A DNA stretch of 64,000 nt from Caulobacter segnis ATCC 21756 (GTDB lineage: Bacteria; Pseudomonadota; Alphaproteobacteria; Caulobacterales; Caulobacteraceae): contig NC_014100.1 of the NCBI RefSeq assembly GCF_000092285.1, positions 2,604,001-2,668,000 of the forward strand, in the 5' to 3' direction. Below the pieces are notes generated by a model that saw only the letters and a list, made by a program, of their open reading frames with translations, made no database searches and was not told the DNA's origin. Positions 8,201 through 15,483 of this stretch are shown piece by piece; the first letter of the stretch is position 1, and each line of letters begins with the position of its first letter. Made by a program: the position numbers and the translations under genes.

Positions 8201-9126
8201 GCGCCCCGCCCAGGCTGGTCATCCTCGACACCGATCCCGGCGTCGACGACGCCCTGGCCCTGCTCTATCTGAGCGCCCGCTCCGACCTGAAGCTGCTGGC
8301 GATCACCACCGTCTTCGGTAACGCCGACGTCGAGACCACGACCCGCAACGCGCTGTGGCTGCGCGACACGATTGGCTTGTCGGCGCCGGTCCATCGCGGC
8401 GCCGAAGCGCCGTTGAACGGCCCGCGCGGCGCTTCGCCCGTCCATGTGCATGGCGAGAACGGACTAGGCGACATCGACCTCTCGGGTCCCTCCTTGCCGG
8501 CGCCGGACGCCGGAGCGGCCCACGCGCGCATCATCGAGCTTGTCCACGCCAACCCGGGAGCGGTGACCCTGGTGGCGATCGGTCCGCTCACCAACCTGGC
8601 CCTGGCCCTGCGCGACGCCCCCGATATCGCCAGTCTGGTCGCCGGCGTGACGATCATGGGCGGCGCCTTCGCGCAGGGAAACGTCACGCCCTATGCCGAG
8701 GCCAATATCCACAACGATGCAGAGGCGGCGGCGGCGGTGCTCGAAGCGCCCTGGCCCGTCACCTTGGTCCCGTTGGACGCCACCCGATCATGCGTGCTGT
8801 CGACCTCGGCCGCACGCACGGCCGGCGGCTTCGTGGAGACGATCACACGCGGCTACGCCGCCGCCTACGCCGCGCACGAAGGGCTTGACGGCTGCCCGCT
8901 GCACGACGTGGCCGCCCTTGTGAGCCTGACCGTCCCAGAGCTCTTCACCGCCAGGACAACCGCCGTGGGCGTCGGCCAAGGCGGCGAACGCCACGGCCAA
9001 ACCCTGGCGATCGCCGACGGTCCTCCAGTGCGCATCCATGTCGAAGCCGACGGCGCCGGCTTGGTGGAGCACTTCCTGCGCTCGATCACGCCCCGAAAGC
9101 ACTCGACAAGCGCAGTTTCGAACTAG
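8197..9126 (+). CDS. Inosine-uridine-preferring nucleoside hydrolase family protein
   Basis: The 309-residue protein carries the family hallmark Asp-Thr-Asp-Pro-Gly-Val-Asp-Asp at residues 11-18, the aspartate cluster that binds the catalytic calcium and the ribose hydroxyls. A later Asn-Ile-His-Asn-Asp-Ala-Glu segment supplies further active-site residues. The reaction cleaves the N-glycosidic bond of ribonucleosides to a free base and ribose. ATG at 8197 overlaps the TGA of the preceding gene, so the two are translationally coupled. It probably acts in the cytoplasm after nucleoside import, and the PfkB kinase would then phosphorylate the ribose. Which nucleosides it prefers cannot be read from the sequence. 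Confidence 0.9.
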   Translation: MSAPPRLVILDTDPGVDDALALLYLSARSDLKLLAITTVFGNADVETTTRNALWLRDTIGLSAPVHRGAEAPLNGPRGASPVHVHGENGLGDIDLSGPSLPAPDAGAAHARIIELVHANPGAVTLVAIGPLTNLALALRDAPDIASLVAGVTIMGGAFAQGNVTPYAEANIHNDAEAAAAVLEAPWPVTLVPLDATRSCVLSTSAARTAGGFVETITRGYAAAYAAHEGLDGCPLHDVAALVSLTVPELFTARTTAVGVGQGGERHGQTLAIADGPPVRIHVEADGAGLVEHFLRSITPRKHSTSAVSN

Positions 9127-9240
9127 CCTGGGCGCAGACGCGCCTTTGCGGACATCAGGCTCGCCACGAGCGGCCATCCGTCGACGGGCTGGAGACCAAC
9201 TCCCGGCCCATTGGCTGTAACTATGTAACCCGTTCTCAGA

Positions 9241-9266
9241 GTGGTTCTCAAAAGCTATAGAACCAC
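9241..9266. promoter_or_regulatory. Inverted repeat directly before the metal-efflux operon start
   Basis: GTGGTTCT (9241-9248) and AGAACCAC (9259-9266) form a perfect 8-base inverted repeat with a 10-base spacer that ends 1 base before the ATG at 9268. No ribosome-binding site is visible between them. It could be a metalloregulator operator or a hairpin that limits translation. Confidence 0.45.
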
Positions 9267-9267
9267 C

Positions 9268-9612
9268 ATGCCGAAGACGAGGACATGGTGGCGGAACCTG
9301 GGTGGCCTGCTGGCCGCCTGTGTCCTGGCGCTGCTTGTCGTCACCCCAATGGTCGCTTCAGCCGCTTGCGTCTGCGACGAGCGCCCGGCCAGCGCCCATC
9401 AGACACTCCAAGCCGACCAGGAGCACGACAGCGCGCCCTGCAAGGCCGTCTGTTGCCTAGGCGGCCACTGCCACCATGGCGGATCTCTGCTCGACACGCC
9501 GCCTGTCGTCGTCGCGACGCTCGCGCCGGCCGCGACTAAACACATCGTGGCCCCGGCCCGCGCGCTGGCCTCGCGCTCGCCCGCCCCGCTCGACCAACCG
9601 CCTCGCGCTTGA
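9268..9612 (+). CDS. Small Cys/His-rich exported protein, CzcI-like
   Basis: The 114-residue product starts with a positively charged N-terminus and a hydrophobic helix (about residues 10-33) ending in Val-Ala-Ser-Ala-Ala, a plausible signal peptide. The mature start is rich in metal ligands: Cys-Val-Cys, then His-Asp, Cys, Cys-Cys and His-Cys-His-His within about 45 residues. Small His/Cys-rich periplasmic proteins of the CzcI type often open czcCBA operons and modulate them. Here it lies 51 bases before czcC. ATG 9268 was chosen; a GTG at 9241 is in frame but would put the inverted repeat inside the coding region. Its role as a metal-binding modulator is inferred from composition and position. 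Confidence 0.6.
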   Translation: MPKTRTWWRNLGGLLAACVLALLVVTPMVASAACVCDERPASAHQTLQADQEHDSAPCKAVCCLGGHCHHGGSLLDTPPVVVATLAPAATKHIVAPARALASRSPAPLDQPPRA

Positions 9613-9663
9613 GGACCCGCGCGCATCCCGCGCGCCATCGTCCTGTCATCGCGAGGAACCTTC

Positions 9664-10899
9664 ATGTCATCGAACCGATGGCCGCTACGCGCGGCCTTGG
9701 CGTCCGCCGTCTGCGGCGCGCTATGTAGCGCCGCCGCGGCCCAGACCGCGCCGCCGCTGGAAATTCTGCTGCGCGAAGCCACGGCGCCGCGCCTGATCGT
9801 CGGCGAGGCCGAGACGCGCGCCGCCGAGGGCCGCGCCTCGCAAGCCCAGGCCCGCCTCAACCCAACGCTCGATCTCCAGGTCGAGAACATCGGCGGCGAC
9901 CGGCCCTATCGCGACTTCCAGAGCGCCGAGACCACGCTGTCGGTCGGCCAGACCCTGGAGCTGGGCGGCAAGCGCGGCGCTCGCGCGGCCGCGGCCCGCG
10001 CCGAGGTCGACATCGCCCGGTCGCGCGCCGGCCTCAGCCGCATCACCTTCGCCCGTGACCTGGCTGTAGCCTACGCCGCCGCCGAGGCGGCCAGTGAGCG
10101 GCTGGACGTCGCCCGGGAGGGCGTGGAGCTCGCGAGGGCCGACGCCCGCGCTGCGCGGCTGCTGGTCGACACCGGCAAGGAAGCGGAGTTGCGCGCCCTG
10201 CAAGCCCAGGCGGCGCTGTCGGCGGCTCAGGCCGACGTCGAGCGCGCCGAGGCGGAAGCCGGCGGCGCTCTGGCGCGGCTGGCGGCGCTGACCGGCGGGG
10301 AGCAGACCTATACCGCCGTGACTCCGGGGCTGCTGGACATGCCCTCGTCGCCTGCCGCCTCAGATGATCCCCCCCTGACGGTCGCCGTCGCCGAGGCCGA
10401 ACAGACCGCCGCCTCGCGCAAGCTGGATCTGGAACGTCGCCGCGCGACGCCGGACGTCACAGTCAACTTCGGCATCCGGCGACTGGCGGGGGACGACGCT
10501 ACCGCCGCCGTGGCCGGGATCTCGCTGCCGCTCCCCCTATTCGACCGCAATCGCGGCGCGGTGAAGTCGGCCCAGGCCGAGGCTGACGCCGCTCGCGCGC
10601 GCCTGGCCATGGCTCGCGCCGATGCGGTCGCGAACCGGCGTGAGGTCGAAGGCGAGGCGCGCGCCGCCGACCGTATCGCCCTCGCCGCCCGTGAGGGCGA
10701 GGCCGCGGCGCGCGAGGCCTATCGCCTGGCCCGCTTGGGCTACGAGGCCGGCAAGCTGCCGCTGATCGAACTGCTCGCGGCGCGCCGCGACCTGATCGCC
10801 GCACGCCAGCGTCACATCGAGGCGCGCCTGGCGCGCGCCAAGGCCACGGCGGACCTCGCCCAGGCCCACGGACAAATCGCCTTTGGAGGCGCCCAATGA
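9664..10899 (+). CDS. czcC: CzcC-type outer-membrane efflux channel (TolC family)
   Basis: The 411-residue protein has a signal peptide ending at about Ala-Ala-Ala-Ala-Gln and two long Ala/Arg/Glu-rich helical repeats typical of TolC-family channels. Examples are the stretches Ala-Arg-Leu-Asn-Pro-Thr-Leu and, near the end, Arg-Leu-Gly-Tyr-Glu-Ala-Gly-Lys-Leu. It forms the outer-membrane exit duct of a tripartite metal pump. Its stop overlaps the start of czcB by 4 bases. The gene order czcC-czcB-czcA matches the Cupriavidus Czc and Caulobacter Czr/Ncz systems. Confidence 0.88.
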   Translation: MSSNRWPLRAALASAVCGALCSAAAAQTAPPLEILLREATAPRLIVGEAETRAAEGRASQAQARLNPTLDLQVENIGGDRPYRDFQSAETTLSVGQTLELGGKRGARAAAARAEVDIARSRAGLSRITFARDLAVAYAAAEAASERLDVAREGVELARADARAARLLVDTGKEAELRALQAQAALSAAQADVERAEAEAGGALARLAALTGGEQTYTAVTPGLLDMPSSPAASDDPPLTVAVAEAEQTAASRKLDLERRRATPDVTVNFGIRRLAGDDATAAVAGISLPLPLFDRNRGAVKSAQAEADAARARLAMARADAVANRREVEGEARAADRIALAAREGEAAAREAYRLARLGYEAGKLPLIELLAARRDLIAARQRHIEARLARAKATADLAQAHGQIAFGGAQ

Positions 10900-12041
10900 C
10901 CGACCGCAAGTGGATCCTGGCCGGCGCGGCCACGGCGCTGATCGCGACCGCCGGCCTGGGCTTCGGCCTCGGCCGCCTGACCGGCAAAACGCCTCCCGCC
11001 GTGGAGGGACATGCCGAGGAAGAGCCCTCTCACGAAGACGGCTTCGTCGCCCTCTCGGCGGCGGACGCCATCAAGGCCGGCATACTGACCACCACGGTCG
11101 GACGCGGCGGCGGGGCGGAGTTGGTTTTGCCCGGCCGCGTGACGCTCGCCATCAACGCCTCGGCCGCTCTGGGCGCGCCTGTGTCGGGCGCGGTCGAGCG
11201 CGTCCATGTCGCCGCCGGTGATCGCGTGGCCGCCGGCGCGGTCATCGCCACCTTGCGCAGCGCCGAGGGCGCGAGCGCACGGGCCAATGTCGACGCAGCC
11301 TTCGCCGCGGCTCGCGCCGCCCAAGCCGCCGCCGCCCGCGACCGCCGCCTGTTCGAGGCTGGCGTCGTCGCCCGTCAGGATTGGGAAGTCAGCCAGGCCG
11401 CCGCCGAAAAGGCCCAGGCCGACCTGCGCGCCGCTCAAGCCCAGGTCGCCGCTCAAGGGACGCCCAGCGCCGGCGGTCTCGCCAGGCTGCGCTCGCCGAT
11501 CGCCGGGATCGTCACCCGCATCGACGCCCGCGTCGGCGGCTTCCTAACCCAGGGTGGGCTCGTCGCTGAGATCGCCGACCAGAGGGCGGTTGAATACGTT
11601 TTCGACGCCCCACCGGCCTCGGCCGACGCGATCAAGGTCGGCGATACGGTCATGGTCCAGCAGCCAGACGGCGGTGAAGCGAGCGCCCGCATCGTCGCCG
11701 TCGCGCCCAGCGCGCCGGGGGCCGGCGCGGCGGTGGTCCGCGCAAAGCCGACCACGCCCGCGCCACAGATCGGTTCGATCGTCTCGGCCCGGGTGATCCT
11801 GGCCAAAGGAACAGGTGGCCCAACCGTGCCCGCAGACGCCGTCCAGACCCTGGAAGGCCGCACCGTGGTGTTCGTCGCCGAGCCCAAGGGCTTTCGCGCC
11901 ACGCCGGTCATCACCGGCCGCAGCGCCGGCGGCGCCGTCGAAATCCTGAAAGGCCTGAGCGGCGGCGAGATCATCGCCGGCAAGGGCGCCTTCCGCCTGA
12001 AGGCGGAGCTCGGCAAGGGCGAAGCGGGGCACGAGGACTGA
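10896..12041 (+). CDS. czcB: CzcB-type periplasmic adaptor of the metal efflux pump
   Basis: The 381-residue membrane-fusion protein has an N-terminal anchor helix (about residues 8-26), a His/Glu-rich segment soon after it (His-Ala-Glu-Glu-Glu-Pro-Ser-His-Glu-Asp) and a biotinyl-lipoyl-like half (Ala-Pro-Val-Ser-Gly-Ala-Val-Glu). An Ala-rich helical hairpin, a second lipoyl half (Leu-Arg-Ser-Pro-Ile-Ala-Gly) and beta-barrel/MPD domains follow. It bridges the CzcA transporter and the CzcC channel and may hand metal ions to the pump. It is encoded 2 bases before czcA. Confidence 0.9.
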   Translation: MTDRKWILAGAATALIATAGLGFGLGRLTGKTPPAVEGHAEEEPSHEDGFVALSAADAIKAGILTTTVGRGGGAELVLPGRVTLAINASAALGAPVSGAVERVHVAAGDRVAAGAVIATLRSAEGASARANVDAAFAAARAAQAAAARDRRLFEAGVVARQDWEVSQAAAEKAQADLRAAQAQVAAQGTPSAGGLARLRSPIAGIVTRIDARVGGFLTQGGLVAEIADQRAVEYVFDAPPASADAIKVGDTVMVQQPDGGEASARIVAVAPSAPGAGAAVVRAKPTTPAPQIGSIVSARVILAKGTGGPTVPADAVQTLEGRTVVFVAEPKGFRATPVITGRSAGGAVEILKGLSGGEIIAGKGAFRLKAELGKGEAGHED

Positions 12042-12043
12042 TC

Positions 12044-15000
12044 ATGTTGGACCGCCTCATCGACCTTTCGGTCCGCTTCAGGTGGATCGTCGTCCTGCTG
12101 GCCGTAGCGCTCTTCGCGTTCGGCCTGCAGCAGCTGTCGCGCCTGCCCATCGACGCGGTGCCCGACATCACCAACCGACAGGTGCAGATCAACACCATCG
12201 CCCCCGCCCTCGGCCCCGAGGAGGTCGAGCGCCAAGTGACCTTCCCGCTGGAGACGGCCCTGGCCGGCGCGCCGGGCCTGGTCGAGACCCGCTCGCTGTC
12301 GCGGCACGGTTTCTCGCAGATCACCGCCGTCTTCACAGAGGACACCGACCTCTATTTCGCGCGCACCCTGATCAACGAGCGCCTGCAGGCCGCTCGCGCC
12401 AACCTGCCCGACGGACTGGAGCCAGGCATGGGGCCGCCGGTCACGGGTCTGGGCGAGGTCTATATCTGGACCGTCGAGTTCAAGGACACGGCGGCGCGCA
12501 GCGGCGCTCCCTACGTTACGCCCGAAGGTGAGATCCTGCGGACCGACATCGAGAAGGCGACCTATCTGCGCACGGTCCAGGATTGGATCGTCGCCCCCCA
12601 GCTGAAGACTATCGACGGCGTCGCCGGGGTCGACGTCCTGGGCGGTTACGTCAAGGAGTACGCCGTCCACCCCGACCCGGCCAAGCTGGCGGCGCGGGGC
12701 ATCAGCCTTCCGCAGCTGGTGGAGGCGCTGGAACACGCCAACCGCATCGCCGGGGCGGGTTACGTCCAGCGTGGCGGCGAGGCCTATATCGTGCGCACCG
12801 ACGCCCGGGTGAAAAGCCTGGCCGAGCTGGCCGACACGCCGATCGGTCGTCGAGGCGGCGCGGTGGTCAAGGTCTCGGACGTCGCCACGGTCGCCATCGG
12901 CCACGCCCCGCGCCTGGGCTCGGCCAGCGAGAACGGCCGCGAAGTGGTGATCGGCACCGCCCTGATGCTGGTCGGCGAGAACAGCCGCACCATCGCCGCC
13001 CGCGTCGACGAACGCTTGAAAGCCATCGCCCCCAGCCTGCCGCCGGAGGTGATCATCAAGCCGGTGCTGGACCGCACCCGGCTGGTCGACGCCACGATCC
13101 GTACGGTCGAGCACAACCTGACGGTCGGCGCCCTGCTGGTCATCGCCGTGCTGTTCTTCGCGCTCGGAAATTTCCGCGCCGCCCTGATCACGGCCCTGGT
13201 CATCCCCCTCTCCTTCCTGATCGCCGCCATCGCCATGCGTAGGTTCGGGATCAGCGGCAACCTGATGAGCCTGGGAGCGCTAGATTTCGGCCTGATCGTG
13301 GACGGCGCGGTGGTGGTGATCGAGAACACCCTGGGGCGCCTTGCGCTGCGGCGTCAGAGCGAAGGCCGCGACCTGACCGCGGCCGAGCGCCTGTCCGTCG
13401 CGGTCGAGGCGGCCAAGGAGATGGCTCGTCCCGCCGCCTTCGGCCAGGCGATCATTCTTCTGGTCTACGCCCCGCTGCTGACCTTCGAAGGCGTCGAAGG
13501 AAAGATGTTCACGCCAATGGCCGCCACGGTGATGTTCGCCCTGGCCGGCGCCTTCCTGCTCTCCCTGACCCTGGTGCCGACCCTGACCGCCCTGGTGGTG
13601 CGCGAGCCCAAGGGTCACGACGAAACGAAAGCCATGAGGGCCGTCCGCACGGGCTTCGAGCCGGTGCTGCGCGCCGCCGTCGCTCGGCCGAAGGCGGTGG
13701 CCGGCGGCGCCGTCCTGGCGCTGATCCTTGGGCTCGTCGCCTTCTTCGCCTTGGGTCGTGAGTTCGCTCCGACGCTGGATGAGGGCGACCTCCTGGTCCA
13801 GGCCAGCCGGGTGCCCTCGATATCGCTGGAGGAAAGCCAAGCCATGCAGTTCGAGGTCGAAAAGGCGTTGTCGTCCCAGCCCGAAGTAGCCCTGGTCTTC
13901 ACCCGCACCGGCACGGCCGAGATCGCCTCGGACCCGATGCCGCCCAGCGCCTCGGACACCTTCGTGATCCTCAAGCCCCGCAAGGATTGGCCGGATCCCA
14001 GCCTGCCGAAAGCCAAACTGGTCGAACGGATGGAAGGCGACCTGAGCAAGCTGATCGGCAACGCCTACGAGTTCACCCAGCCGATCCAGATGCGCTTCAA
14101 TGAACTGATCGCCGGCGTGCGTTCGGACGTAGCGGTCAAGGTCTACGGCGACGACTTCGCGGCCATGAGCAAGACCGCCGACCAGGTCGCCGAGACCCTT
14201 CGCAAGACGCCCGGGGCGGCGGACGTGAAGGTCGAGCAGATCTCCGGCCAACCGACCATCACCGCCAGCGTCGACCGCACCGCGGCCGCAGCCCTGGGCG
14301 TCCATGCCAGCGACGCGGCCGATGCGCTGGAAATCGGCCTGGGCGGCCGCGAGGCCGGCCATATCCTGGAAGGCGACCGACGCTTCGACGTGGTCGTGCG
14401 CCTGGACGACGCCAAACGCGCCGACCCGGCCGCCATGGGCCAGCTCCCAGTTGTCTCGGAAAGCAGCGACGGCGCGCCATCGCTGGCCATCCCGCTATCC
14501 AGCATCGCCCGCTTCGACACGGCCGAGGGCCCCAACCAAGTCAGCCGCGAGAACGGCAAGCGGCGGATCGTGGTCCAGGCCAATGTGCGGGGCCGCGACC
14601 TGGGCGGCTTCGTTAAGGAGGCGCAGGCCGCCGTGGCCAAGGACGTCCCGCTACCGCCCGGCTCCTGGCTCGACTGGGGCGGTCAGTTCGAGAACCTGGA
14701 ACGGGCCAGTGCGCGCTTAGGCCTCATCGTCCCGGTGGTGTTCCTGGTCATCGCGGTTCTGCTGTTCATGGCTCTGGGCTCCGCGACGGAGGCGGCGCTG
14801 GTCTTCGCCTGCGTGCCTCTGGCCCTGGTCGGCGGGGCGCTGGCTTTGCTTCTGCGAGGAATGCCGTTCTCGATCTCGGCGGCGGTCGGTTTTATCGCCG
14901 TCTCGGGCGTGGCGACCTTGAACGGTCTAGTCCTGATGCAGAGCATCAAACAGCGGATCGCGGGCGCGAGCGACGTGGCCACCGCCGTGATCGACGGTAC

Positions 15001-15214
15001 GGTCGGCCGCCTCAGGGCGGTGCTGACGACGGCGCTGGTGGCGATCCTGGGCTTCATACCGATGGCGCTGGCCATCGGTCCCGGGGCCGAGGTCCAGAAA
15101 CCCCTGGCGACGGTAGTGGTCGGCGGCCTGCTGACCTCCACCGCGCTGACGCTGCTGGTGTTGCCCAGCTTTTACGTCTGGCTGGCGAGACGGCGGATGG
15201 GGCTACCCCATTAA
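12044..15214 (+). CDS. czcA: CzcA-type heavy-metal RND efflux transporter
   Basis: At 1056 residues this is a full-length HME-RND proton antiporter with 12 expected membrane helices and two periplasmic loops. The fourth helix carries Asp-Phe-Gly-Leu-Ile-Val-Asp-Gly-Ala-Val-Val-Val-Ile-Glu-Asn (about residues 413-427). The two Asp and one Glu of this motif are the proton-relay residues that define the Co/Zn/Cd subclass and differ from Cu/Ag pumps. So the operon most likely exports Zn, Cd and/or Co. The N-terminus (Arg-Leu-Pro-Ile-Asp-Ala-Val-Pro-Asp-Ile-Thr-Asn) is typical of the family. No frameshift is seen. The inducing metal and regulator are not visible in the window. Confidence 0.94.
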   Translation: MLDRLIDLSVRFRWIVVLLAVALFAFGLQQLSRLPIDAVPDITNRQVQINTIAPALGPEEVERQVTFPLETALAGAPGLVETRSLSRHGFSQITAVFTEDTDLYFARTLINERLQAARANLPDGLEPGMGPPVTGLGEVYIWTVEFKDTAARSGAPYVTPEGEILRTDIEKATYLRTVQDWIVAPQLKTIDGVAGVDVLGGYVKEYAVHPDPAKLAARGISLPQLVEALEHANRIAGAGYVQRGGEAYIVRTDARVKSLAELADTPIGRRGGAVVKVSDVATVAIGHAPRLGSASENGREVVIGTALMLVGENSRTIAARVDERLKAIAPSLPPEVIIKPVLDRTRLVDATIRTVEHNLTVGALLVIAVLFFALGNFRAALITALVIPLSFLIAAIAMRRFGISGNLMSLGALDFGLIVDGAVVVIENTLGRLALRRQSEGRDLTAAERLSVAVEAAKEMARPAAFGQAIILLVYAPLLTFEGVEGKMFTPMAATVMFALAGAFLLSLTLVPTLTALVVREPKGHDETKAMRAVRTGFEPVLRAAVARPKAVAGGAVLALILGLVAFFALGREFAPTLDEGDLLVQASRVPSISLEESQAMQFEVEKALSSQPEVALVFTRTGTAEIASDPMPPSASDTFVILKPRKDWPDPSLPKAKLVERMEGDLSKLIGNAYEFTQPIQMRFNELIAGVRSDVAVKVYGDDFAAMSKTADQVAETLRKTPGAADVKVEQISGQPTITASVDRTAAAALGVHASDAADALEIGLGGREAGHILEGDRRFDVVVRLDDAKRADPAAMGQLPVVSESSDGAPSLAIPLSSIARFDTAEGPNQVSRENGKRRIVVQANVRGRDLGGFVKEAQAAVAKDVPLPPGSWLDWGGQFENLERASARLGLIVPVVFLVIAVLLFMALGSATEAALVFACVPLALVGGALALLLRGMPFSISAAVGFIAVSGVATLNGLVLMQSIKQRIAGASDVATAVIDGTVGRLRAVLTTALVAILGFIPMALAIGPGAEVQKPLATVVVGGLLTSTALTLLVLPSFYVWLARRRMGLPH

Positions 15215-15223
15215 TCGGCGGAA

Positions 15224-15287
15224 GCTGCCTTTCACGCCACTCCGGTCGCGAAATCGCCGAGAAGGGCAAAGCGGCGTGAAAGGCAGC
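15224..15287. terminator. Long inverted repeat after czcA
   Basis: GCTGCCTTTCACGCC (15224-15238) and GGCGTGAAAGGCAGC (15273-15287) are a perfect 15-base inverted repeat with a 34-base loop, starting 9 bases after the czcA stop. There is no T-tract. It could act as a 3'-end stabilising stem, a Rho-linked terminator or a protein-binding site. Confidence 0.45.
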
Positions 15288-15420
15288 GGCGCTGTCGCCG
15301 CTACTCCCACTCGATCGAGGCTGTAAGGCGCCCTGAACGGACATCTGGCGGGCGCCCGAACAGATATTCGGCTCCATACCGCATCCGAGCCTTACGACCG
15401 CTTCGGCACGAACATGCTAA

Positions 15421-15435
15421 TGCAATTGACTCGCA
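15421..15435. promoter_or_regulatory. Candidate Fur box for the iron operon
   Basis: TGCAATTGACTCGCA agrees at 10 of 12 specified positions with the TGCnAATnATTnGCA pattern I recall for alphaproteobacterial Fur sites. It lies in an AT-rich patch 48 bases upstream of the receptor start, a usual place for iron repression. Confidence 0.5.
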
Positions 15436-15483
15436 ATATTATCTAATATAGCGCCCTCGCCACGTTTCGTTCGGGGGTTTTTC

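Noticed and set aside
11453..13114. 553-codon minus-strand frame over czcB and czcA
   Set aside because: Antisense shadow of two strongly supported pump genes.
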